This document shows positions 1 through 5,580 of a stretch of DNA of 7,844 nt, piece after piece. The translations under genes were made by a program, and so were the position numbers. This DNA comes from Nitrososphaerota archaeon (GTDB lineage Archaea > Thermoproteota > Nitrososphaeria > Nitrososphaerales > Nitrosopumilaceae): assembly GCA_002730325.1 (NCBI GenBank), contig PBZV01000022.1:1-7844 (forward strand), written 5' to 3'. The notes beneath the pieces were generated by a model. The model did not search any database. It was not told the origin of the DNA and worked only from the letters and a program-made list of their open reading frames with translations. Position 1 is the stretch's first letter. The number at the start of each line of letters is the position of its first letter.

Positions 1-21
1 TTAAAAAATAACTCACTAGTA

Positions 22-153
22 TTATCTGTGATTTTGGAAGCATTCTCTGCAATAAACAGGTCTATCTTCTTTTGGTTTGAATGGTACTTGACAATCGTTC
101 CCACAATCGCCACATTTTGTATCAAACATTTCTCTTTCTCTATCGAATGACAT
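22..153 (-). CDS. CxxC-x17-CxxC zinc-ribbon microprotein
   Basis: A 43-residue protein read on the minus strand from ATG (153-151) to TAA (24-22). It begins MSFDREREMF and carries two CxxC knuckles, CGDC at residues 14-17 and CREC at 35-38, separated by exactly 17 residues. Between them lies a conserved-looking stretch with VPFKP and RPVYC. This is the layout of the small CxxC-x17-CxxC domain family, presumed to bind one zinc ion; its molecular role is not known to me. An extra cysteine (C21) sits four residues after the first knuckle. The protein has no membrane segment and is probably cytosolic. It is divergent from the transketolase cluster, with 158 bp between the two starts. TATA-like stretches on the minus strand at 190-183 and 180-171 could drive it. 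Confidence 0.82.
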   Translation of the reverse strand: MSFDREREMFDTKCGDCGNDCQVPFKPKEDRPVYCRECFQNHR

Positions 154-311
154 TTTTATCTACAGCTTGTGAAATTATACTGTAATTAAACTGTTGTAAA
201 ATTAATTCATTTTTTCCAAAAAATTGTAAAAATTTCATTTCTAATCCAATATTTTGAATTTCATTTTTTTTAGAAATAGATTTTTATTAAATTTATGAGG
301 CTACGATCCTG
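154..311. promoter_or_regulatory. Divergent intergenic promoter region
   Basis: This very AT-rich spacer separates the zinc-ribbon gene (-) from the transketolase cluster (+). For the + gene, TTTTATTAAAT at 282-292 is a good archaeal TATA box, centred about 25 nt upstream of the TTG at 312. That predicts a transcript starting at or next to the start codon (leaderless). For the - gene, candidate TATA elements lie at 183-190 and 171-180. Three imperfect copies of AATT(T)CATTT occur near 204, 231 and 257, about 26-28 bp apart. I see no other gene here; an 8-codon ATG reading at 295-321 lies between the TATA box and the start and is probably not translated. Confidence 0.55.
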
Positions 312-1982
312 TTGGGATTAAATTATTATCAAATAAAAAAGAATATTCTTAGATCTAGAAAGTTAGTTATTTTGGCAACAAACACTGCTGGTTCTGGTCA
401 TCCTGGAGGTTCTTTTTCTATGGCTGAAATTTTGGGTTGTTTATTTAACAAACATTTGAAATTTGATCCTAAAAACCCACAATGGGAAAATCGAGATCGC
501 CTAGTTTTATCAAAAGGTCACGCTGCCCCTGGTTTATTCTCAAACATGGCAGTTGCGGGATATTTTCCAGAATCTGAACTTGAGACTCTGCGAAAATTTG
601 GTAGTAAATTACAAGGGCATCCAGACTTGAAATGCCCTGGAGTTGAATTTTGTGGAGGTTCTTTGGGAACTGGATTGTCATATTCTGTAGGAATTGCTTT
701 GGCAGGAAAAATTGATTCTAAAGATTATCATGTTTATACAATTATTGGGGATGGTGAATCTGACGAAGGTCAAATTTGGGAAGCTGCAATGACTGCTTCA
801 AAATACAAAGTAGATAACCTAACTGTCTTTCTTGACCGAAACTTCATTCAACAAGACTCTTACACTGAACGGATAATGCCTCTTGATGAAAGACTAGAAG
901 GTGATGATCTTTCTGAAATGTGGAAAGATGCATCACGTTGGAAAACTGGTGATAAATGGAGATCTTTTGGTTGGAATGTTATTGAAATTGATGGACATCG
1001 AGTTGAACAAATTGATGCTGCAATTAAAAAAGCAAATAGAACTAAAGGAGTACCCACCATGATAATTTCAAGAACTATAAAAGGAAAATCTTTAGAACAT
1101 ATGGAAGATAATCCTCAATGGCATGGCAAGGCCCCTGACTCTGATGTGGTTCCAATAATTAATCTTGAACTTGAATCACAATTCATGATAGCACCTTCAA
1201 TTATTGCAGGTGATATGACAAATCTGGAAAATGAAATTAAAAGATGTGTTTCTGGTAGATCTGATTATATTCATCTAGATGTAATGGATGGACAATTTGT
1301 TCCCACTAAAACTTTTGATCATTTGAAAATTAAAGAATTAAGACCCCTAACTGTTATTCCATTTGATACCCATCTTATGATAAATAATCCTGAAAAACAC
1401 ATTCAAAATTATATCGATGCAGGAAGTGATATTGTAACTGTTCATGCTGAAGTTACTGATGAATCTAGTTTTGGAGAAATTCATGATGTATTAAAACAAA
1501 ATCAAATAGGTGTAGGGTTTGCAATTAATCCTGAAACTGAATTACCTGAATGGTCTTACAAATTCTTATCTTCACTTGATCAATTGATTGTAATGTCTGT
1601 AGTTCCTGGAAAATCTGGTCAAAAATACATTGAGGAAACACATTCAAAAATGTCTAGATTAAACTCTATTTTGAAACAACATAATTTTTCAGGTTATATT
1701 GAGGCTGATGGTGGGGTTAATCTTGAAAATATTGGCTCCGTATTTGCCGATGGTGCTAGAGCATTTGTAGGTGGCGGTGCAATTATTGGTCAACAAGATG
1801 TTCGAATAGCCATTAGAGAATTTAGAGATGAAGTTTTAAAATCTAGACGCAGCATCTTACTTGAAAAATCAAATGAATTGGGAGGATCTGATCTAGTAAA
1901 CAAATGGATTGGTTTGCATGTGATTGGTGAAAAACGAGAGCAAATTAAAAAAATTGCAAAAGAGGCCGGATACATTGAATGA
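312..1982 (+). CDS. Transketolase N-terminal subunit fused to ribulose-phosphate 3-epimerase
   Basis: A 556-residue two-enzyme protein. Residues 1-280 are the TPP-binding half of transketolase: GSGHPGG at 27-33, KGHAAPG at 68-74, GHPD at 102-105, the TPP/Mg motif GDG (146-148) through N177, and WHGKAP at 270-275. Residues 292-510 are a complete epimerase barrel. It has IAPSI at 293-297, the metal ligands H321 and D323 in HLDVMDG, H354 in THLM and D466 in ADGG, plus a Gly-rich phosphate site at 487-489. The epimerase should turn ribulose-5-P into xylulose-5-P, which the transketolase uses as two-carbon donor together with the C-terminal subunit encoded next. An extra stretch of about 20 residues lies near 190-213 compared with usual N-terminal subunits. 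A basic tail of about 46 residues (511-556) follows the barrel and is unassigned. The TTG start fits the family's N-terminus and the TATA box spacing. M292 opens the epimerase domain, but no ribosome binding site precedes it. Confidence 0.9.
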   Translation: MGLNYYQIKKNILRSRKLVILATNTAGSGHPGGSFSMAEILGCLFNKHLKFDPKNPQWENRDRLVLSKGHAAPGLFSNMAVAGYFPESELETLRKFGSKLQGHPDLKCPGVEFCGGSLGTGLSYSVGIALAGKIDSKDYHVYTIIGDGESDEGQIWEAAMTASKYKVDNLTVFLDRNFIQQDSYTERIMPLDERLEGDDLSEMWKDASRWKTGDKWRSFGWNVIEIDGHRVEQIDAAIKKANRTKGVPTMIISRTIKGKSLEHMEDNPQWHGKAPDSDVVPIINLELESQFMIAPSIIAGDMTNLENEIKRCVSGRSDYIHLDVMDGQFVPTKTFDHLKIKELRPLTVIPFDTHLMINNPEKHIQNYIDAGSDIVTVHAEVTDESSFGEIHDVLKQNQIGVGFAINPETELPEWSYKFLSSLDQLIVMSVVPGKSGQKYIEETHSKMSRLNSILKQHNFSGYIEADGGVNLENIGSVFADGARAFVGGGAIIGQQDVRIAIREFRDEVLKSRRSILLEKSNELGGSDLVNKWIGLHVIGEKREQIKKIAKEAGYIE

Positions 1983-1989
1983 CCCAATA

Positions 1990-2949
1990 ATGACTGATAT
2001 GCGTTCAGAATATACTAAAACTTTGATCCAAGTTGGAAAAGACAATCCAAATGTTGTAGTGTTGGGAGCTGATACTACTGATTCTCTAAAAACTTCAAGT
2101 TTTGGAAAAGAATTCCCAAATAGATTTTTCAATGTAGGAATTGCAGAAGCAAATCTTGTTACTGTTTCTGCTGGATTGGCAGTTTCGGGAAAGATTTCTT
2201 TTGCAAGTACATATGCTATATTTTTACCTGGAAGAGCAGTTGATCAAATTCGAAATAATATTGCATATCCTTCACCTTTGGGGAAAAAAGGCCTTAATGT
2301 AAAATTAGTTGTATCTCATGGTGGGTTGTCTGTTGGGCCTGATGGCGGCTCACATCAACAAATTGAAGATATTGCAATCATGCGAGTAATTCCTAACTTT
2401 CGAGTTTTCATTCCTGCTGATACAATTGCTGTTTCTAAATTAACTCGTTTAATGGTAAATGAATATGGCCCATTCTATATGCGAATGGCAAGATCAAAAA
2501 CTCCTTTAGTTCATTCTGAATCTCAAGAATTTCAAATTGGAAAAGGCATTACTTTGAGAGATGGTTCTGATTGTACTATTGCTTCATGTGGTATTACTGT
2601 AAGGATGGCTTTGGAGGCAGCTGAATTATTACAAAAAGAGGGAATTTCTTGTAGAGTATTGGATATGTTTTCAATAAAACCTATCGACCATGATCTTTTA
2701 GAAAAAGCAGCACGTGAGACTGGATGTATTGTTACTACCGAAGAACACAACATTCTTGGTGGAATGGGCTCGGCTGTGACAGAATCTGTTTCTGAATCAT
2801 ATCCTGTACCGATTAAGAGAATTGGGGCTCAAGACATGTTTGGAGAATCTGCTAGAGACAAAGAAGTTCCTTTACTTTTAGAAAAACATGGAATAACATC
2901 TTTTAATATGGTAAAACAAGTCAAAGAAATAAGGAATAAAAAATTATGA
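1990..2949 (+). CDS. Transketolase C-terminal subunit
   Basis: A 319-residue protein carrying the pyrimidine-binding and C-terminal domains of a split transketolase. It pairs with the preceding fusion protein to make the active TPP enzyme. Visible motifs are GIAEAN at 50-55, whose E53 is the conserved glutamate that activates TPP; GGSHQ at 119-123; RMARSKTP at 165-172, with a likely phosphate-binding Arg; and TTEEHNILGGMGSA at 249-262. The length is normal for archaeal C-terminal subunits. I chose ATG 1990, seven bases after the upstream stop, because MTDMRSEYTKTL matches the family start. TTG 1975 is in frame, overlaps the upstream gene, and has GAGG at 1962-1965 nine bases before it, so it is a real alternative; ATG 1999 is also possible. 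The stop overlaps the transaldolase start (ATGA), which suggests translational coupling. Confidence 0.9.
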   Translation: MTDMRSEYTKTLIQVGKDNPNVVVLGADTTDSLKTSSFGKEFPNRFFNVGIAEANLVTVSAGLAVSGKISFASTYAIFLPGRAVDQIRNNIAYPSPLGKKGLNVKLVVSHGGLSVGPDGGSHQQIEDIAIMRVIPNFRVFIPADTIAVSKLTRLMVNEYGPFYMRMARSKTPLVHSESQEFQIGKGITLRDGSDCTIASCGITVRMALEAAELLQKEGISCRVLDMFSIKPIDHDLLEKAARETGCIVTTEEHNILGGMGSAVTESVSESYPVPIKRIGAQDMFGESARDKEVPLLLEKHGITSFNMVKQVKEIRNKKL

Positions 2950-3611
2950 AAATTTTTCTTGATACCGCCAATTTAGAATCCATTCGAAAATTCAACGATA
3001 TGGGATTATTAGATGGAATCACAACAAACCCTTCTTTGATGTCAAAAGAGGAAGGAAATCCAAAAGCTGCAATGGAAGAAATTACAAAAATAATTCAAGG
3101 TGATGTGAGTCTAGAAGTTGTTAGTACTGATTATTCTGGAATGATGGAAGAAGGAAGACGTCTTCGTGAATATGGAAATAATGTTGTAGTAAAAGTTCCT
3201 ATGACACCTGATGGTCTCAAAGCATGTAAGTCACTTTCATCTGAAGGAATACCTGTTAATGTAACTTTGATTTTTTCACCTAATCAGGCTTTACTTGCAG
3301 CAAAGTCTGGTGCAAAATATGTTAGTCCCTTTATCGGAAGATTAGATGATATTGGTCAAGATGGAATGGGGCTGATTAAAGATATTGAAGAAATTTTCTC
3401 TAATTATGATTTTGGAACTGAAATACTTGTTGCAAGTATCCGTCACCCTGTACATGTAATTGATGCTGCTAAAATTGGTGCAGATGTTGTAACGTTACCT
3501 CCTGCAGTCTTAGAGAAGATGTTACATCACCCACTAACAAAAATTGGATTAGATAACTTCCTTTCAGATTGGGAAAAATTAAAACAAAAAAATCCTGATA
3601 CTAAGATCTGA
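2946..3611 (+). CDS. tal: Transaldolase, TalC/FSA-type small subfamily
   Basis: A 221-residue single-domain barrel that transfers dihydroxyacetone between sugar phosphates in the non-oxidative pentose phosphate pathway. It begins MKIFLDTANL and has the TTNPS strand at 26-30. The Schiff-base lysine is K83 in VVVKVPMTPDG, and NVTLIFS (105-111) and SIRHP are also present. The small subfamily mixes true transaldolases with fructose-6-phosphate aldolases. Two residues favour transaldolase: E57 in SLEVVS, where E. coli FsaA has Gln59, and F129 in YVSPFIGR, where FsaA has Tyr131. The sequence also resembles the Thermotoga maritima transaldolase closely, judged from memory. Its start codon overlaps the transketolase C-subunit stop by four bases, so it is the third gene of the cluster. 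Subfamily membership is nearly certain; the substrate call is an inference from those residues. Confidence 0.9.
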   Translation: MKIFLDTANLESIRKFNDMGLLDGITTNPSLMSKEEGNPKAAMEEITKIIQGDVSLEVVSTDYSGMMEEGRRLREYGNNVVVKVPMTPDGLKACKSLSSEGIPVNVTLIFSPNQALLAAKSGAKYVSPFIGRLDDIGQDGMGLIKDIEEIFSNYDFGTEILVASIRHPVHVIDAAKIGADVVTLPPAVLEKMLHHPLTKIGLDNFLSDWEKLKQKNPDTKI

Positions 3612-3673
3612 TATATTAAAAAAATATAATAAAAAAAGGAGTCTATTTTTTACCTTTTCTAGAACTTGTACTT
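3612..3673. terminator. T-rich convergent terminator region
   Basis: This short spacer sits between two converging genes. The minus strand reads T-rich runs at 3638-3613, just past the small basic gene. The plus strand has a T6 run at 3646-3651 after the transaldolase stop. U-rich tracts without a strong hairpin are the normal intrinsic terminators of archaea. Part of it (3643-3673) may once have been the 3' coding end of the minus strand gene (see the frameshift entry). Confidence 0.45.
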
Positions 3674-3699
3674 CTACCTGACGTGTTTTGTTCTTTTTG
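3643..3699 (-). other. Out-of-frame C-terminal repeat (probable frameshift)
   Basis: Removing one base from the T5 run at 3694-3698 (A5 on the coding strand) changes the small basic protein's ending from KRTKHVR to KEQNTSGRSTSSRKGKK, stopping at 3645-3643. The restored tail aligns with the in-frame STGRGTGRRK copy upstream, and the DNA also aligns across about 30 bases. This indicates former or actual coding. A strain-specific frameshift, a homopolymer sequencing error and programmed slippage all remain open. Confidence 0.5.
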
Positions 3700-3901
3700 C
3701 AGCCGGTCTAGCTTTTGGTTCTGGGGTATCTGAAAGTTTTCTTCTACCAGTACCTCTACCTGTAGAAACCATTCGATTACCGGCAGCTTTCTTCTTTTCA
3801 GCTTGAATTTTCTTAAATTCTTCGCCTGAAAATTTGAGATCTTCTACATCTACTTCAATAGTACCTGTACCTCTACCTGTTCTGATTTTTACTTTAACCA
3901 T
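3674..3901 (-). CDS. Small Lys/Arg-rich protein with TGRGTG repeats
   Basis: A 75-residue basic protein that I do not recognise by family. It begins MVKVKIRTGRGTG, has a mixed charged middle (DLKFSGEEFKKI), then a Lys-rich stretch and a second STGRGTGRRK copy, and ends in a Pro/Lys/Arg-rich tail. It has no membrane segment or cysteines. The charge and GR motifs make nucleic-acid or ribosome association possible, but that is inference only. I chose ATG 3901 because a TATA-like TTAAATATA (3929-3921) is centred 24 nt upstream; ATG 3910 would add MIR and fits less well. The stop at 3676-3674 appears premature. In the next frame downstream the DNA encodes TSGRSTSSRKGKK, a third copy of the repeat, ending at a TAG at 3645-3643. 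A one-base change in the A5 run (3694-3698) would restore it. Confidence 0.72.
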   Translation of the reverse strand: MVKVKIRTGRGTGTIEVDVEDLKFSGEEFKKIQAEKKKAAGNRMVSTGRGTGRRKLSDTPEPKARPAAKRTKHVR

Positions 3902-3944
3902 ACGAATCATAAAATTATCTTATATTTAACAAATTTTATCATCC

Positions 3945-3959
3945 CGTTGAACGTACGTT
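3945..3959. promoter_or_regulatory. Palindromic operator candidate
   Basis: CGTT-G-AACG-TA-CGTT contains the perfect 10-base palindrome AACGTACGTT (3950-3959) and an overlapping CGTT/AACG pair. It stands out in base composition from the AT-rich spacer. It lies 16 bp upstream of the proposed TATA box of the small basic gene, a usual place for an archaeal activator site. No regulator is known to me. Confidence 0.3.
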
Positions 3960-3969
3960 TTACATAAAA

Positions 3970-4090
3970 TTATGAAAATTTTGTAACTGGTAAGGTTATC
4001 TTTGAAATTATTGATCCAGACTTTGGCCTGTTGATTATATTACCTGATTTTCTTAAACTCTTTTTCACTAAAATTGAGACCAACATTCAT
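3970..4090 (-). pseudogene. Decayed partial copy of the small basic gene
   Basis: On the minus strand, ATG 4090 opens a 16-codon reading ending in GLNFSEKEFKKIR and a stop at 4042-4040. This matches DLKFSGEEFKKIQ of the neighbouring gene, and the DNA agrees at roughly three quarters of about 38 bases. After that point the other frame continues without stops to TAA 3972-3970 (SGNIINRPKSGS...), where SGN may correspond to AGN of the intact gene. This looks like a duplicate with a small deletion and frameshift. That second frame also forms a 38-codon ORF from ATG 4086, so a short translated protein cannot be excluded. Confidence 0.4.
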
Positions 4091-4110
4091 GAAAAAGTTT
4101 GACTTTTCCC

Positions 4111-5133
4111 CTAGTTACTAATCCAACCCAATTTTCTAAAATATGTATACATCATAATTGCTGGAACCGATGATGCAAGAATAATAAAAATGAACATCGT
4201 ATGAGGACCTAAGAATGTTAAACTTTCTCCTAATCCTCCAGGTAAATCAATATTCATCCCGTAAAATGTCCCAATTACAGTTGATGGAATTGCTAAAGTG
4301 AAGATGATAGTTAACAATCCTAACACCTTGTTTGTTTTTTCTGTGCTTAAAACAAAATCAGTATCTTTGTAAATTTCCATTGTTTCTCTTGATTCTTCTA
4401 ATGTTTCAATTACTTTGTCTATGTGGTCAATTACATCATCAAAGTATAATGTCAACTCTTCATCTTTACTTTCAGAAAATCTTTTTACATTTTTTGCAAT
4501 TTCTATTACGAATTTCTTTAATGGGTTAACTATCCTTCTTAATCTATTAATTTCTCGTCTAAGTAATGCAATGCTTCTTGCAACAGGTTTTGTCTCATCA
4601 AAAACTCTATCTTCTAATTCATCTAAATTTGCAATTATTTTTCTAGATGTATGTAGTAAATCATCTACTAGAACATCTATAATTTCGTGAAGTAAAAGTC
4701 CAGATGATTTTCCTAACAATCTATTTTTGCTTTGTTGTTCTGAATCTGTTTTACAAATATCTACTAACTGAACAAGAGGTTTTAGATCTCCTTGGTGAAC
4801 AGTAACTATGAAATTTTTTCCAACAAATATTGATAATTGACTATTCTTTGATATTCCAATTTTTTGTGCAAGTGGAGGAAAATGTAGGATTACAAAGAAA
4901 TGATCATCATAACTATCTAATTTTGGAAGCTCAAATCTTGTCATACAATCTTCGATATTTAGTGTGTTGAAATTATATTTCTTAGCTAATTCTTCAATGT
5001 CACTTCTGTCTGGATTTTGTACATCTATCCATTCAAAGTTTTCAGCTTTCATTATTTCAATTTTTTTTTCTATAGATTCCTCTACTATTTTTCTTCCAGA
5101 ACGTAATCTTTTAGAGATGAATCCTTTTCTCAT
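4111..5133 (-). CDS. corA: CorA-family Mg2+/divalent cation channel
   Basis: A 340-residue membrane protein with normal CorA length and order. Residues 1-265 form the cytoplasmic domain: a mixed alpha/beta part (EWIDVQNPD at 34-42, FIVTVHQ at 108-114), then long charged helices from about 145 to 265 that build the funnel. Two membrane helices follow, about 269-290 and 312-331. The signature YGMN (291-294) closes the first helix and forms the selectivity filter of the pentameric pore. The short loop between the helices (295-311) contains E303. The C-terminus after helix 2 ends FRKLGWISN and is basic and cytoplasmic, as in the family. Mg2+ is the likely substrate, though some relatives move Co2+, Ni2+ or Zn2+. 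TTTAAATTT at 5165-5157 on the minus strand is centred 28 nt upstream of the ATG, supporting this start and a leaderless mRNA. Confidence 0.93.
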   Translation of the reverse strand: MRKGFISKRLRSGRKIVEESIEKKIEIMKAENFEWIDVQNPDRSDIEELAKKYNFNTLNIEDCMTRFELPKLDSYDDHFFVILHFPPLAQKIGISKNSQLSIFVGKNFIVTVHQGDLKPLVQLVDICKTDSEQQSKNRLLGKSSGLLLHEIIDVLVDDLLHTSRKIIANLDELEDRVFDETKPVARSIALLRREINRLRRIVNPLKKFVIEIAKNVKRFSESKDEELTLYFDDVIDHIDKVIETLEESRETMEIYKDTDFVLSTEKTNKVLGLLTIIFTLAIPSTVIGTFYGMNIDLPGGLGESLTFLGPHTMFIFIILASSVPAIMMYTYFRKLGWISN

Positions 5134-5156
5134 GACGAAAAATACTCTGTTACTAC

Positions 5157-5165
5157 AAATTTAAA
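5157..5165 (-). promoter_or_regulatory. TATA box of corA
   Basis: TTTAAATTT read on the minus strand, centred 28 nt upstream of the corA ATG (5133). The spacing matches a leaderless archaeal promoter. The overlapping GATCGATCG-type palindromes at 5167-5174 lie directly upstream, where the TFB element would be. Confidence 0.5.
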
Positions 5166-5199
5166 GCGATCGATAACATTTCAACCTAACTTTGAGGTA

Positions 5200-5280
5200 C
5201 TACTTGAATGGAAGTAAATTACTTGCACCGTAATATGAAAGACCAATTGTAATGGCCATTGCAATCCACCATATTCTCAT
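5200..5280 (-). CDS. 26-residue membrane microprotein
   Basis: A short ORF read from ATG 5280 to TAG 5202-5200. It encodes MRIWWIAMAITIGLSYYGA followed by a short SNLLPFK end. Residues 3-19 form a single hydrophobic helix with an Arg at the N-terminal end and a Lys at the C-terminal end, typical of a one-pass membrane peptide. Support for its reality: a TATA-like ATTTATTATC (5310-5301) is centred about 25 nt upstream of the ATG, the same leaderless spacing as corA next door. It is too short for family recognition and I do not assign a function. It lies 66 bp upstream of corA on the same strand, so accessory roles near the membrane are possible but unproven. Confidence 0.55.
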   Translation of the reverse strand: MRIWWIAMAITIGLSYYGASNLLPFK

Positions 5281-5300
5281 ATCTATTATTTTACCTAGTT

Positions 5301-5310
5301 GATAATAAAT
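5301..5310 (-). promoter_or_regulatory. TATA box of the membrane microprotein
   Basis: ATTTATTATC on the minus strand, centred about 25 nt before the ATG at 5280. It fits a leaderless promoter and is the main evidence, besides the hydrophobic translation, that the 26-codon ORF is expressed. Confidence 0.42.
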
Positions 5311-5373
5311 CTACAGCCTATTTTCAATAAAAAATCAAAGATTATTACAGGATGAGCTTTTTTTTATTTTTGT

Positions 5374-5446
5374 GGCCCTCGTAGTACAGTGGTTAGTATA
5401 GAGGATTGTGGATCCTCGGACAGGAGTTCGATTCCCCTCGAGGGCC
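5374..5446 (+). tRNA. tRNA-His (anticodon GTG)
   Basis: A full cloverleaf with no intron. The acceptor stem is GCCCTCG (5375-5381) with CGAGGGC (5439-5445). The D stem is 5384-5387 with 5396-5399. The anticodon stem GAGGA/TCCTC (5401-5405, 5413-5417) encloses the loop TTGTGGA, giving anticodon GTG at 5408-5410. The T-loop is TTCGATT (5427-5433). Histidine identity is supported by an encoded G at 5374 (G-1) facing discriminator C73 at 5446. CCA is not encoded. One oddity: T-stem position 52 is A (5425) facing C62 (5435), a mismatch in an otherwise paired AGGAG/CCCCT stem. Confidence 0.95.
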
Positions 5447-5545
5447 CGTACAATTTAGTTTTCAGCCTACAATCCCTCAAAAAATATTTTATTATAAAAA
5501 AAACCGTAATTCTGCCTGACAGTCAAAGAGATTATTCTTATTGAA

Positions 5546-5556
5546 TTTATTTAAAT
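5546..5556 (+). promoter_or_regulatory. TATA box of the TBP gene
   Basis: TTTATTTAAAT is centred about 30 nt upstream of the TTG at 5581. It predicts transcription starting a few bases before the start codon, so a leaderless or near-leaderless mRNA. A second TATA-like stretch, TATATTTT (5561-5568), lies inside the palindrome just downstream. Confidence 0.5.
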
Positions 5557-5573
5557 GAGGTATATTTTCCTCA
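5556..5573. promoter_or_regulatory. Inverted repeat in the TBP promoter
   Basis: TGAGG-TATATTTT-CCTCA is a perfect 5-bp inverted repeat with an 8-base AT spacer. It lies between the TATA box and the start codon of the TBP gene, a place where a bound protein would block initiation. The spacer itself resembles a TATA box, so self-control by TBP is imaginable; this is inference. Confidence 0.35.
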
Positions 5574-5580
5574 ATTATCA

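Noticed and set aside
295..321. ATG-started 8-codon ORF overlapping the transketolase start, possible leader peptide
   Set aside because: It lies between the TATA box and the predicted transcript start, so it would not be in the mRNA.
469..1060. Open minus strand frames inside the transketolase fusion
   Set aside because: Antisense to clear catalytic motifs and without recognisable protein features or promoters.
1185..1982. Epimerase as a separate gene starting at ATG 1185
   Set aside because: The frame is continuous with the transketolase part, there is no stop, ribosome binding site or TATA box before it; kept only as a possible internal start.
2946..3611. Fructose-6-phosphate aldolase instead of transaldolase
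   Set aside because: E57 and F129 match transaldolase-type members rather than the Gln and Tyr of E. coli FsaA, and the neighbours are transketolase and epimerase genes.
4332..4690. Open plus strand frames of 65 and 91 codons
   Set aside because: They lie antisense to the well-supported corA gene, and their Ser/Phe/Leu-rich translations are typical shadows of AT-rich coding DNA.
5357..5370. T-rich tract before tRNA-His as a terminator of a plus strand RNA
   Set aside because: No plus strand gene or convincing RNA structure lies upstream; it is more likely AT-rich promoter or leader sequence.
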